A stretch of 9,612 nt of DNA from assembly GCA_944326495.1 (NCBI GenBank), contig CALVEE010000159.1, forward strand, positions 1-9,612. Direction: 5' to 3'. The position numbers and the translations under genes were made by a program. Below the pieces are notes generated by a model that was not told the origin of the DNA, made no database searches, and saw only the letters and a program-made list of their open reading frames with translations. Of the stretch, positions 1-5,748 are shown in pieces; positions within the stretch are counted from its first letter, which is position 1, and each line of letters starts with the position of its first letter. Origin of the DNA: Candidatus Gastranaerophilales bacterium. Lineage in GTDB: Bacteria; Cyanobacteriota; Vampirovibrionia; Gastranaerophilales; Gastranaerophilaceae.

Positions 1-1
1 G

Positions 2-139
2 ACAATGTTTGATTACAATTCCGCAAGAGCAACTTTAGAAAAAGTTATAGGCAAAAACCTCGCAAGCGGTGAAGTTAGCCTTGAAACAGATAAACACAAA
101 AATCAAAAAGCGAAGCATAAACCAAAAAAGAATTCTTAA
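2..139 (+). CDS. TolC-family outer membrane protein, C-terminal end (partial)
   Basis: The reading frame is open from the left edge to the TAA at 137-139, giving the last 45 residues of a protein whose start lies outside the window. It reads FDYNSARATLEKVIG and then a lysine-rich tail. The pattern 'YDYN-x-A-x-x-x-LE-x-x-x-G' is what is normally seen at the end of the second OEP repeat of TolC-type efflux channels, where the last periplasmic helix finishes. This suggests an outer-membrane channel for efflux or type I secretion. The KHKNQKAKHKPKK tail is strongly basic. A second, complete TolC-family gene lies 1.2 kb downstream, but the two differ at their C-termini. The family call rests on a short stretch, so it is likely rather than certain. 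Confidence 0.6.
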   Translation, partial: TMFDYNSARATLEKVIGKNLASGEVSLETDKHKNQKAKHKPKKNS

Positions 140-152
140 TATATTTAGTGTA

Positions 153-181
153 TTGTTTCTAATCGGAATATCCTATATAAT
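153..181 (+). promoter_or_regulatory. sigma-70-type promoter for the 82-aa gene
   Basis: TTGTTT (153-158) and TATAAT (176-181) are separated by exactly 17 bp. Transcription would begin near 188, giving a leader of about 16 nt that contains the AGGAG ribosome-binding site at 192-196. The promoter lies after the stop of the upstream TolC-family gene. It supports the start at 204, because an upstream GTG start at 69 would lie before the promoter. Confidence 0.6.
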
Positions 182-203
182 AATTAAAAATAGGAGAAAA
201 AAA

Positions 204-452
204 ATGCTTCCGATTATAACAGAAGATATGTCTGCAGAGATTTTTTCCGAGGCTTTTCAAGATGTTCAAGCCTGGAGAAAAAATATGGTACAATATCTCA
301 AAGAAGAAAATCCGGAAATTAATTCCGCAATATTAGAAGTCGCTAAACATGACGAAAGTATCGATTTGAAAGCAGTAGCATTAGGTGCATATCTTGCATA
401 CAGGCTGCTTGAAGTTGCTAACGAAAACGAAAATTTATCAATAGAAGAATAA
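204..452 (+). CDS. hypothetical acidic helical protein, 82 aa
   Basis: I do not recognise this protein. It begins MLPIITEDMSAEIFSEAFQ, is rich in Glu, Asp and Ala, and looks mostly alpha-helical, with an alanine/leucine-rich helix around residues 53-70 and an acidic end (NENENLSIEE). It has no signal peptide or obvious membrane segment in this form, so it is probably cytosolic. The ATG at 204 was chosen because AGGAG sits at 192-196, about 7 nt upstream, and a 17-bp-spaced promoter lies just before it. The frame extends upstream to a GTG at 69 and would add a hydrophobic stretch, but that version would overlap the preceding gene and lacks a ribosome-binding site. The gene is followed by its own terminator, so it is probably monocistronic. 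Confidence 0.7.
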   Translation: MLPIITEDMSAEIFSEAFQDVQAWRKNMVQYLKEENPEINSAILEVAKHDESIDLKAVALGAYLAYRLLEVANENENLSIEE

Positions 453-474
453 AGTTTTAATTATAAAGAAGAAG

Positions 475-530
475 AAAAAGATTTATCAATATCAATGCAA
501 TGTTAAGTTTTGATAAATCTTTTTTATTTT
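475..530 (+). terminator. long AT-rich hairpin terminator
   Basis: AAAAAGATTTATCAA (475-489) and TTGATAAATCTTTTT (510-524) form a perfect 15-bp stem around a 20-nt loop, followed by a T-rich tract to about 530. The stem is AT-rich, but its length and the U-tract fit an intrinsic terminator for the 82-aa gene. The A-run on the 5' side could make it work in both directions. Confidence 0.65.
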
Positions 531-590
531 CTAGCAAATTTTATTTTTATGAGTTTTAAACTCAGTACAAACAAGAAAGGAAAAAAGACA

Positions 591-878
591 ATGCAAATTT
601 CAAAAGTATCATTAATGAATTTTCAAGCAAAGAAAGTTACCCCAAAGCAAGTAAAAAAGGCAGTGAATCCAATGGAAGAATTTATACATAATGAAAAAGG
701 TATGTATGAATTTTATCCTCCAAGAGCGTCTATAGAAAAGACAGAAACTAAAAATGTTGATAGTTATGCAAAACAATATGCAGAAAACAGAGAAGTAATG
801 CATAATATGCCAAAACCGGAAAAGAAAAATCTTGAGAAAGATTATTTTACACCTTTTGCTCCAATAAGAAAAAAATAA
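591..878 (+). CDS. hypothetical lysine-rich protein with N-terminal 'VSxxxFQ' motif, 95 aa
   Basis: I do not recognise a domain family. The protein starts MQISKVSLMNFQAKK. It is rich in Lys, Glu and Asn, has no signal peptide or membrane segment, contains an aromatic/proline patch (MYEFYPPRA, near residues 43-51) and ends DYFTPFAPIRKK. It is probably partly disordered. The ATG at 591 was chosen because AAAGGA lies about 10 nt upstream. The in-frame TTG at 510 lies inside the preceding terminator stem and can be dismissed. Its first 12 residues match the start of the M16 protease at the other end of the window (M-x-[IV]-x-x-V-S-x-x-x-F-Q), which suggests a shared N-terminal signal. It lies between two terminators, so it is a single-gene unit. 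Confidence 0.7.
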   Translation: MQISKVSLMNFQAKKVTPKQVKKAVNPMEEFIHNEKGMYEFYPPRASIEKTETKNVDSYAKQYAENREVMHNMPKPEKKNLEKDYFTPFAPIRKK

Positions 879-887
879 TAGTATTAT

Positions 888-914
888 AAGGCATCCAAAT
901 AGGATGCCTTTTTT
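888..914 (+). terminator. intrinsic terminator
   Basis: AAGGCATCC (888-896) and GGATGCCTT (902-910) form a 9-bp stem with a 5-nt loop, running into TTTTTT (909-914). It lies 9 nt after the stop codon of the 95-aa gene. Confidence 0.85.
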
Positions 915-975
915 ACAGGCAGGCTATTGAAAATTTTTATTTCCGGGGAAAAATAAAATATAAAGGAGGAGTAAA

Positions 976-1308
976 ATGTTAAATATACTTCTTAAATGGG
1001 TTGTTTATGCTCTATTAATAGTTTTTGTATCCTGGATTGTTCCGGGAATCGAAGTTGACAATTTTGTCAGTGCAATGCTTGTATGCATTATTCTTGCATT
1101 GATTAATACATTTATAAAACCTCTGATACAGCTTATTACACTTCCGGTGACAGTTCTGACTTTAGGTTTATTCAGTCTGGTTATTAATGCATTAATGCTT
1201 ATGCTTGCAGGCTGGATTGCCCCGGGATTTGAAGTTGAAGGCTTTTTGAGTGCTCTAATAGGCTCAATTTTACTTTCTCTATTTGCTTTAGCGGTAAGCA
1301 GAATATAA
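976..1308 (+). CDS. YvlD/PF04020-type 'phage holin family' membrane protein
   Basis: This 110-aa protein is almost entirely hydrophobic, with about four transmembrane segments (near residues 3-22, 29-48, 55-78 and 90-108). It has the signature of the PF04020 family: a leading hydrophobic helix, 'P-G-[IF]-x-V-x-x-F-x-S-A', 'LINTFIKPLIQLITLPVTVLTLGLF' and then a second copy of the first half. The motif WIVPGIEVDNFVSA (residues 20-33) recurs as WIAPGFEVEGFLSA (residues 75-88). The family is often labelled 'phage holin' by similarity, but it is widespread in chromosomes and its function is not settled, so no lysis role is implied. The start at 976 has a very strong AGGAGG site about 6 nt upstream. 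It may share a transcript with the TolC-family gene 34 nt downstream, though that gene has its own promoter. Confidence 0.88.
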   Translation: MLNILLKWVVYALLIVFVSWIVPGIEVDNFVSAMLVCIILALINTFIKPLIQLITLPVTVLTLGLFSLVINALMLMLAGWIAPGFEVEGFLSALIGSILLSLFALAVSRI

Positions 1309-1326
1309 ACATTTTTAACATACTCG

Positions 1327-1335
1327 TGATATAAT
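1327..1335 (+). promoter_or_regulatory. extended -10 promoter giving a leaderless tolC-family mRNA
   Basis: TG-A-TATAAT (TATAAT at 1330-1335) is an extended -10 element. No good -35 is visible at the usual distance, which the TG extension could compensate for. The initiator ATG at 1343 is the eighth base after the element, so transcription would begin at or within a base or two of the start codon. The sequence between has no Shine-Dalgarno site. Confidence 0.65.
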
Positions 1336-1342
1336 TTTTATT

Positions 1343-2644
1343 ATGAGGAAATTGCTTTATTCATTATTGTTATTAGTATTAATGAATTCTGCAGTATTTG
1401 CTGCAGATAATATACAAAAAGTTTATTTAAATGAAGCAATTCAGGCTGCTTTAAAAAATAATATAGATTTGCAGGCAGCAGGTATCAATGTAAATATTGC
1501 AAAAAATAATATAAAAGCAGCAAACAGGTTTCAAAATCCTTCTTTTGATGCGTTTTATTTTATGGGTGCAGCAGGAAATAGTGAGCCTAAACAGCTTGGA
1601 TTTAGCGAAAATATAGAGATTGCCAAAAGAAAAGCCCGGAAAAATCTTGCAGAATCTAATCTTAAACTGGCAGAAAAGAATTTGGATTATACAACTTTTG
1701 ATTTAAAAATGGATGTGCGGGAAGCATATATAAATCTGGTTGCAGCAAAATCCATACTATATACTCTGGAACAGCAGAAAGAGCTGCAAGAAGAGCTGCT
1801 GGAGATTGCGAAGAACCGTGTAAAAGCCCATAATGCGCCGGATATAGATTCTATACAAGCTGAAATTGCGCTTAATCAATTAATAACACAGGTAAATACC
1901 GCAAAAGTTAATGTAAATAGTGCGCTTGCGAATTTTAATAAAGTTATTAACGCACCGAATAATATTATTTATGATAGTATGGATAAGATTTTTTCAGAAG
2001 AAAATAATTTTAAAGAAATGCTTACACCTCCGCCGGATTACAAATTTCCTGAATTTGAAGAAATTGTGCAAAAAGCTTTGGAAAACAGATTTGATATAAA
2101 AATAAGCAAACAGGAAATTGATATAGCAGAAAAGAATATAACAGTAGTTGCAAGACAAAGAATTCCGGATTTGCAATTGACAGGGGGGTATGCATATATG
2201 AATGCAAAGTATGCGGATAACGGAAATTTCAACAATGGCGCTTATGCCGGAGCAAGTCTTGTAAATATACCGCTTTTCTACAACTACTCGCCTGAAATTC
2301 AAAATGCAGCATTAAAGCTTAAGCAGGCTGAATTAAAATATGAGTCTGTTAAAAATAAAGCAATAAAAGATGTAAGCGCTGCGTACGAAAGATTTTTAAC
2401 AGCAGCTGATAACTTAAACCACTATGAATCAAAAATCGTTAAAGGTTCGGAACAATTAATCGAAACCTCGAAAGACAGCTATGAAGCCGGAAAATCCGAT
2501 ATTACATCGCTCATTGTTATGAAGCAGTCATATAAATCAATTATAATCGGTTATTCGCAGGCATTAGCCGAATATTATAACAGCTGGACAAATTTCTTAA
2601 GAGAAGTTAATGACGAAGAATTTGACCTGCCGGAAGACTTATAA
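1343..2644 (+). CDS. TolC/CzcC-family outer membrane efflux protein
   Basis: This 433-aa protein fits the usual length of outer-membrane efflux channels that pair with RND or ABC pumps and a periplasmic adaptor. Residues 1-20 form a signal peptide ending SAVFA before AD. Two OEP (PF02321) repeats follow, at about 28-215 and 235-425. The first opens with LNEAIQAALKNNIDLQAA and continues with long coiled-coil helices (residues 80-200). The second opens with FEEIVQKALENRFDIKISKQ and includes the family's 'AGASLVNIPLF' strand and 'SYEAGKSDITSL' near the end. The style is closest to the CzcC/CnrC heavy-metal type, but the substrate cannot be read from sequence. No pump or adaptor gene is present here. 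The start gives a full signal peptide and has no Shine-Dalgarno site, consistent with a leaderless transcript. The nitroreductase gene follows after 17 nt and is probably co-transcribed. Confidence 0.92.
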   Translation: MRKLLYSLLLLVLMNSAVFAADNIQKVYLNEAIQAALKNNIDLQAAGINVNIAKNNIKAANRFQNPSFDAFYFMGAAGNSEPKQLGFSENIEIAKRKARKNLAESNLKLAEKNLDYTTFDLKMDVREAYINLVAAKSILYTLEQQKELQEELLEIAKNRVKAHNAPDIDSIQAEIALNQLITQVNTAKVNVNSALANFNKVINAPNNIIYDSMDKIFSEENNFKEMLTPPPDYKFPEFEEIVQKALENRFDIKISKQEIDIAEKNITVVARQRIPDLQLTGGYAYMNAKYADNGNFNNGAYAGASLVNIPLFYNYSPEIQNAALKLKQAELKYESVKNKAIKDVSAAYERFLTAADNLNHYESKIVKGSEQLIETSKDSYEAGKSDITSLIVMKQSYKSIIIGYSQALAEYYNSWTNFLREVNDEEFDLPEDL

Positions 2645-2661
2645 AATATGGGAGAATAATA

Positions 2662-3282
2662 ATGGAATTTTATGAGGCTATCGAAAAGCGCAGAACTGTT
2701 AGAGATTTTGAAGATAAACCAATTGAGCCTGAAATTATAATGAGAATACTTGGAGCAGGTTTAAAAGCTCCAACAAACAATCATCTAAGAGAATGGGAAT
2801 TTGTTGTTAATGATAAAAAAGAACGCTTAAGAGTTCTGAATTTAGTAGACATGACAAGTTATGAAGAATGCGAAAAAATGATGGATGGTTTCGGGATGAC
2901 TGATACTGACCAGAGAGGAATGTATCATATTGCTATGCCCAAACAATTTTCTATGCTTTATAATTCCGGCTGTCTGATTTTACCATTTTTCAAAATAAGA
3001 GAACCTTTAATGCATCCGACTTGTTTAAGTTCCCTGAACGAGTTTGCATCAATCTGGTGCTGTATTGAAAATATTCTTCTGGCTGCAGCCTCGGAAGGAA
3101 TATTAGGCGTAACAAGAATTCCTATGACAGAAGAACTGGAACATATTAAGAAAACCGTAAACCATCCTGACAATTACGCTATGCCTTGCTATATTGCACT
3201 TGGTTATCCGCAAAAAGGTGCTAAATTACCGGTTCAAAAGGTTATTAAAGTAGAAGATAAAATACACATTGGGAAATGGTAG
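2662..3282 (+). CDS. nitroreductase-family FMN flavoprotein
   Basis: This 206-aa protein belongs to the nitroreductase fold (PF00881), FMN enzymes that use NAD(P)H to reduce nitro groups, quinones or other electron acceptors in the cytosol. It opens with FYEAIEKRRTVRDF, in which the Arg-Arg pair at 10-11 and Arg14 correspond to the FMN-phosphate binding element. It continues with KAPTNNHLREWEF (35-47), the second conserved flavin-contact region, and ends with CYIALGYP (about 178-185). An Ala/Leu-rich helix (IENILLAAASEG) matches the family's central helix. The length is typical. GGAG lies about 8 nt before the ATG. The substrate is unknown. The protein has an unusual number of cysteines and methionines in its middle section. 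It follows the TolC-family gene and may be in its operon. Confidence 0.9.
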   Translation: MEFYEAIEKRRTVRDFEDKPIEPEIIMRILGAGLKAPTNNHLREWEFVVNDKKERLRVLNLVDMTSYEECEKMMDGFGMTDTDQRGMYHIAMPKQFSMLYNSGCLILPFFKIREPLMHPTCLSSLNEFASIWCCIENILLAAASEGILGVTRIPMTEELEHIKKTVNHPDNYAMPCYIALGYPQKGAKLPVQKVIKVEDKIHIGKW

Positions 3283-3298
3283 ATGTGTATATATTATT

Positions 3299-3322
3299 GT
3301 CGGATTTGTAAATCCGACCTAC
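3299..3322. repeat. REP-like palindrome with GTAG head (minus orientation)
   Basis: GTCGGATTT (3299-3307) and AAATCCGAC (3310-3318) are perfect 9-bp inverted repeats separated by GT. On the minus strand the palindrome is directly preceded by GTAG (CTAC at 3319-3322 on +). A GTAG tetranucleotide followed by a short hairpin is the known architecture of repetitive extragenic palindromes mobilised by RAYT (Y1-type) transposases. It lies 16 nt after the nitroreductase stop, a typical extragenic position. Only one copy is in the window, so its repetitive nature is unproven. Confidence 0.5.
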
Positions 3323-3540
3323 AAACTTTTACCCGAGACGGATTTGAAACAGGCTATTTATGTAGAACCCGGAAAAACAACCCGCGTTGAATTTCCGCTC
3401 AAAAGTACTGTTGGCAATATCTCCGGCAAACTGCTTATTGAGGACGATTTTGAAAGAAAAATGCCCGTAAATGATTTTATAGTAAGTTTATTTGAATTTG
3501 CAGAGTTTCAAAATCTGAACCTGATTTATAAAAGTTATTA
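3323..3540 (+). pseudogene. fragment of a larger secreted/surface protein (beta-sandwich, carboxypeptidase-regulatory-like)
   Basis: The frame reads LLPETDLKQAIYVEPGKTTR, then VEFPLKSTVGNISGKLLIED and MPVNDFIVSLFEF before degenerating and stopping at TAA 3538-3540. The alternating hydrophobic pattern and 'V-x-x-I-S-G-K-L-x-I-x-D-D-x-x-x-x-x-x-x-D-x-x-V-S-L' resemble the repeated beta-sandwich modules (carboxypeptidase-regulatory or SdrD B-like) of large surface proteins, in which the conserved G starts each module. An ATG at 3269 is in frame, but it lies inside the nitroreductase gene, has no ribosome-binding site, and its first 18 codons run through the REP-like palindrome. Base use is clearly coding-like and less AT-rich than the flanks. 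I read this as the remnant of a deleted gene. The family assignment is tentative. Confidence 0.45.
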
Positions 3541-3592
3541 AAATTAAAATATTTATGAGTAAGCCTTACACTGCTGTCTGACGGAATTAAAG

Positions 3593-3620
3593 TTTTAAAT
3601 AAATTTTTTTATTATATAAT
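3593..3620 (+). promoter_or_regulatory. probable promoter of the 130-aa gene
   Basis: A perfect TATAAT lies at 3615-3620, and a weak -35 (TTTTAA, 3593-3598) lies 16 bp upstream. The predicted start near 3627 gives a leader of about 15 nt that carries the AAGGAG site at 3630-3635. Confidence 0.5.
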
Positions 3621-3641
3621 ATTTTGCATAAGGAGTATATT

Positions 3642-4034
3642 ATGAAATTATCAAAAGTTGGTGGCAGAGATGAAATTTATGTGCCGCTTGAAAATCTTAT
3701 TGAATTACATCAGAAAAAAGGAACTTCCAGAGAAATAATAAAGCGGGATTATGGGCAAACAGGCATTGATATTTTTAACGGCAAGAAAAGCGGTTGTCTT
3801 GTTAATGATAAGAATTATCTTAAAGATGATAGCTTTATGAATAAAATAAAAATATTTTTGGGAATAGATAAACCTAAATATAATTACGAAAGCGGGGATT
3901 CTCTCCAAGAAATCATGATGAAATACCTTCTGAATAACGAAACTATTAACGCCAGCCAAATTCAGAATATTTTTGGAAAAAAGGGGTTTGAAGTCCTTGA
4001 GGTTTTTAAAGTTATGGGATATGTAAGTAAATAA
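3642..4034 (+). CDS. hypothetical protein, 130 aa
   Basis: I do not recognise this protein. It begins MKLSKVGGRDEIYVPLENLI, is rich in Lys, Ile and Asn, and lacks a signal peptide or membrane helix. The first half contains SREIIKRDYGQTGIDIFNGK, and the C-terminal third (LQEIMMKYLLNNETINASQIQNIFGKKG and beyond, in pieces) looks like a small helical bundle, possibly helix-turn-helix-like, which is inference only. The ATG at 3642 was chosen over an upstream in-frame TTG (3624) because AAGGAG sits at 3630-3635, 6 nt before it, and the promoter predicts transcription starting near 3627. It is a single-gene unit converging on the tRNA-Arg gene. Confidence 0.72.
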   Translation: MKLSKVGGRDEIYVPLENLIELHQKKGTSREIIKRDYGQTGIDIFNGKKSGCLVNDKNYLKDDSFMNKIKIFLGIDKPKYNYESGDSLQEIMMKYLLNNETINASQIQNIFGKKGFEVLEVFKVMGYVSK

Positions 4035-4041
4035 AATATAC

Positions 4042-4064
4042 AAAAAAAGAGCCTTCCGGCTCTT
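4042..4064 (-). terminator. terminator of the tRNA-Arg gene, possibly bidirectional
   Basis: AAGAGCC (4047-4053) and GGCTCTT (4058-4064) form a 7-bp stem with a 4-nt loop. On the minus strand it runs into seven T residues (the A-run 4042-4048), so it is a good intrinsic terminator for the tRNA. On the + strand the following TTAATT is a poor U-tract, so it would only weakly stop the 130-aa gene. Confidence 0.75.
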
Positions 4065-4073
4065 AATTAAAAA

Positions 4074-4147
<74 letters not shown>

Positions 4148-4157
4148 TCACTCAATT

Positions 4158-4186
4158 ACTATACCAATAATATAAAAATTTTTCAA
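4158..4186 (-). promoter_or_regulatory. promoter of tRNA-Arg
   Basis: On the minus strand, TTGAAA (4186-4181) and TATAGT (4163-4158) are 17 bp apart, and TG lies one base before the -10 (an extended -10). The predicted start is only a few bases before the mature tRNA 5' end at 4147. Confidence 0.75.
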
Positions 4187-4210
4187 GCTAAAAAGTAAAT
4201 TTTCATTAAC

Positions 4211-4227
4211 TTTCTATTGTATAGAAA
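4211..4227. promoter_or_regulatory. inverted repeat overlapping the -35 region, possible operator
   Basis: TTTCTAT (4211-4217) and ATAGAAA (4221-4227) are perfect 7-bp inverted repeats with a 3-nt spacer. They overlap the -35 of the promoter for the CxxC-proA-tyrA operon. The position is that of a repressor site, but no regulator is identifiable here. Confidence 0.3.
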
Positions 4228-4245
4228 ACTCATTTTTTATAAAAT
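4217..4245 (+). promoter_or_regulatory. promoter of the CxxC protein-proA-tyrA operon
   Basis: TTGTAT (4217-4222) and TAAAAT (4240-4245) are 17 bp apart. TATAAA (4238-4243) is an alternative -10 with a 15-bp spacer. Transcription would start near 4252, about 30 nt before the first ATG. It is divergent from the tRNA-Arg promoter. Confidence 0.45.
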
Positions 4246-4283
4246 CGAAAAAGAGGAGCTATCACATTTTTTGAGGAGAAGGT

Positions 4284-4505
4284 ATGAGAGAACCATTCAA
4301 AAGAAATCAGTATATGGATTATCGTAATGTTGTTCCGTTTATGGACTTATCCGGTTATATTGTTAAGCAGCCAATGGAATTTGAAAACCGACCGATGGCT
4401 CCGTTACAATTGCAGCTTATGAAAAAAAGGCTATCCAGAATGGTAAATTTGAGACGTCTGCAGTATTGTAAATTATGTGAGGAATATAGAAATGGAAGAA
4501 AGTAA
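4284..4505 (+). CDS. hypothetical small protein with C-terminal CxxC, 73 aa
   Basis: I do not recognise this protein. It begins MREPFKRNQYMDYRNVVPFM, is basic and methionine-rich (eight Met in 73 residues), and ends with LQYCKLCEEYRNGRK, which has a single C-x-x-C at residues 62-65. One CxxC could bind half of a metal site or form a disulfide, and a dimer could complete a zinc site, but that is inference. GAGGAGAAGG immediately upstream is a strong ribosome-binding site. The gene ends 14 nt inside proA, so the two are likely translationally coupled and it is probably the first gene of the proA-tyrA operon. I see no sequence feature tying it to proline or tyrosine synthesis. Confidence 0.7.
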   Translation: MREPFKRNQYMDYRNVVPFMDLSGYIVKQPMEFENRPMAPLQLQLMKKRLSRMVNLRRLQYCKLCEEYRNGRK

Positions 4506-5748
4506 TTTTCTGGATATTGCAATAAAAGCGAAAGAAGCTTCTAAAAAAATTGCTGTAATCAGTGATGAAATTAAAAACAAAGCTCTAATTAACATTGCTG
4601 AAAACTTAGAAAAATATAAAGACAGGATTTTTGAAGCTAACAAAAATGATTTAGAATTCGCAAGAAATCTTGTTAATAAAGGCGAACTATCAGAGGCTGT
4701 TTTTAACAGATTAAAACTTGATGATAACAAAATGCGCGATATGATACAAGGCATACTGGATATATCAAAGCTTGAAAATCCTGTAGGAAAAGTTCTGCTA
4801 AAAAGACAGCTTGATGACGGGTTAATTCTTACAAAAATTTCATGCCCTATAGGTGTTTTAGGTATAATTTTTGAAGCCCGTCCTGATGTGATTTCCCAGA
4901 TTTCGGCTCTTGCAATAAAATCTTCTAATGCTATTATCTTAAAAGGCGGAAAAGAAGCTGTTAATACTAATAAAGCAATCTTTAATATCATAAACAGCAC
5001 ACTGGAGAATACTTCCGGTTTCCCTAAAAATGTTATTTCGCAGGTTTTTACAAGAGATGATGTAAATTATATGCTCAAAATGGATAAGTATATTAATCTG
5101 ATTATACCGCGCGGAGGTAATAATCTTGTTCAATTCATAAAAGAAAATACAAAAATTCCTGTTTTAGGACATGCAGATGGGATATGCCATATTTTTGCAG
5201 ATAAAACTGCTGATTTAGAAAAAGCTAAAAAGATTATTATTGATGCAAAAACCCAGTATCCAAGTGCCTGCAATTCAGTTGAGACGCTATTAATTCACAG
5301 GGATTTTGGATATCCGGAAGAACTCTTGAAAGCTCTTGAGCAGGCAGAGATTACGCTAGTTCCTAACCCTGAAAGCTGGCATAGAGAGTATTCTGATAAA
5401 ATCCTTGCATACAAATTTGTTAATTCTCTTGAAGAAGCTATTGAACATATAAATGAATATTCTTCGGGGCACACTGACGCAATTATTACAGAAGATAAAG
5501 ATAGTGCGGAGATATTTTTGAATTGTGTTGATTCAGCAGGGGTTTATCATAATGCTTCAACACGATTTGCAGATGGTTTCAGATATGGTTTCGGAGCAGA
5601 GGTTGGAATTTCTACTAACAAAACCCATGCCAGAGGCCCTGTCGGGTTGGAAGGCTTAACTATATATAAATACACTCTTCAAGGACAGGGGGATATAGTT
5701 AAGGATTATGTTGACGGGAAAAAGCAATTTAAACATAAGGATTTATAA
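4492..5748 (+). CDS. proA: gamma-glutamyl phosphate reductase (glutamate-5-semialdehyde dehydrogenase)
   Basis: ProA reduces gamma-glutamyl phosphate with NADPH to glutamate-5-semialdehyde, the second step of proline synthesis from glutamate, in the cytosol. The 418-aa product has the usual length and the aldehyde-dehydrogenase fold. Visible family signatures are IGVLGIIFEARPDV (residues 120-133), ILKGGKEA (149-156), IPRGGNNLV (205-213), GHADGICH (226-233), YPSACNSVETLL with the catalytic Cys260, and near the C-terminus FGAEVGISTNKTHARGPVGL. The ATG at 4492 was preferred to an in-frame GTG at 4477 because GAGG at 4479-4482 lies 9 nt before it and the protein then starts in register with the family. 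The ribosome-binding site lies inside the upstream small gene. The partner kinase gene proB is not in the window. Confidence 0.97.
   Translation: MEESNFLDIAIKAKEASKKIAVISDEIKNKALINIAENLEKYKDRIFEANKNDLEFARNLVNKGELSEAVFNRLKLDDNKMRDMIQGILDISKLENPVGKVLLKRQLDDGLILTKISCPIGVLGIIFEARPDVISQISALAIKSSNAIILKGGKEAVNTNKAIFNIINSTLENTSGFPKNVISQVFTRDDVNYMLKMDKYINLIIPRGGNNLVQFIKENTKIPVLGHADGICHIFADKTADLEKAKKIIIDAKTQYPSACNSVETLLIHRDFGYPEELLKALEQAEITLVPNPESWHREYSDKILAYKFVNSLEEAIEHINEYSSGHTDAIITEDKDSAEIFLNCVDSAGVYHNASTRFADGFRYGFGAEVGISTNKTHARGPVGLEGLTIYKYTLQGQGDIVKDYVDGKKQFKHKDL

Noticed and set aside
69..203. N-terminal extension of the 82-aa protein from a GTG, adding a hydrophobic segment
   Set aside because: It overlaps the end of the upstream gene, has no ribosome-binding site, and contains the promoter. 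The hydrophobic look comes from AT-rich intergenic sequence.
510..590. Extension of the 95-aa protein to a TTG start
   Set aside because: The start lies in the terminator stem and has no ribosome-binding site. The ATG at 591 has AAAGGA upstream.
976..1308. The PF04020 protein as evidence of a prophage
   Set aside because: The 'phage holin' label is by family name only. There are no other phage genes, and the family is common in bacterial chromosomes.
1343..3282. TolC-family protein plus nitroreductase as a dedicated detoxification system
   Set aside because: The close spacing only shows probable co-transcription. No pump, adaptor or regulator gene is present to support a joint function.
3269..3322. 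ATG at 3269 as the start of an intact 90-aa gene
   Set aside because: It has no ribosome-binding site, begins inside the nitroreductase gene, and its first codons run through the REP-like palindrome. Only the later part looks coding.
3568..3578. ACACTGCTGTC, also found at 9536-9546, as a dispersed repeat
   Set aside because: An 11-mer match is expected many times by chance in a window of this size when both strands are considered, and the flanks do not align well.
4473..5000. 175-aa minus-strand open frame opposite proA
   Set aside because: It is an antisense shadow of a confidently identified gene, with no ribosome-binding site or recognisable domain.
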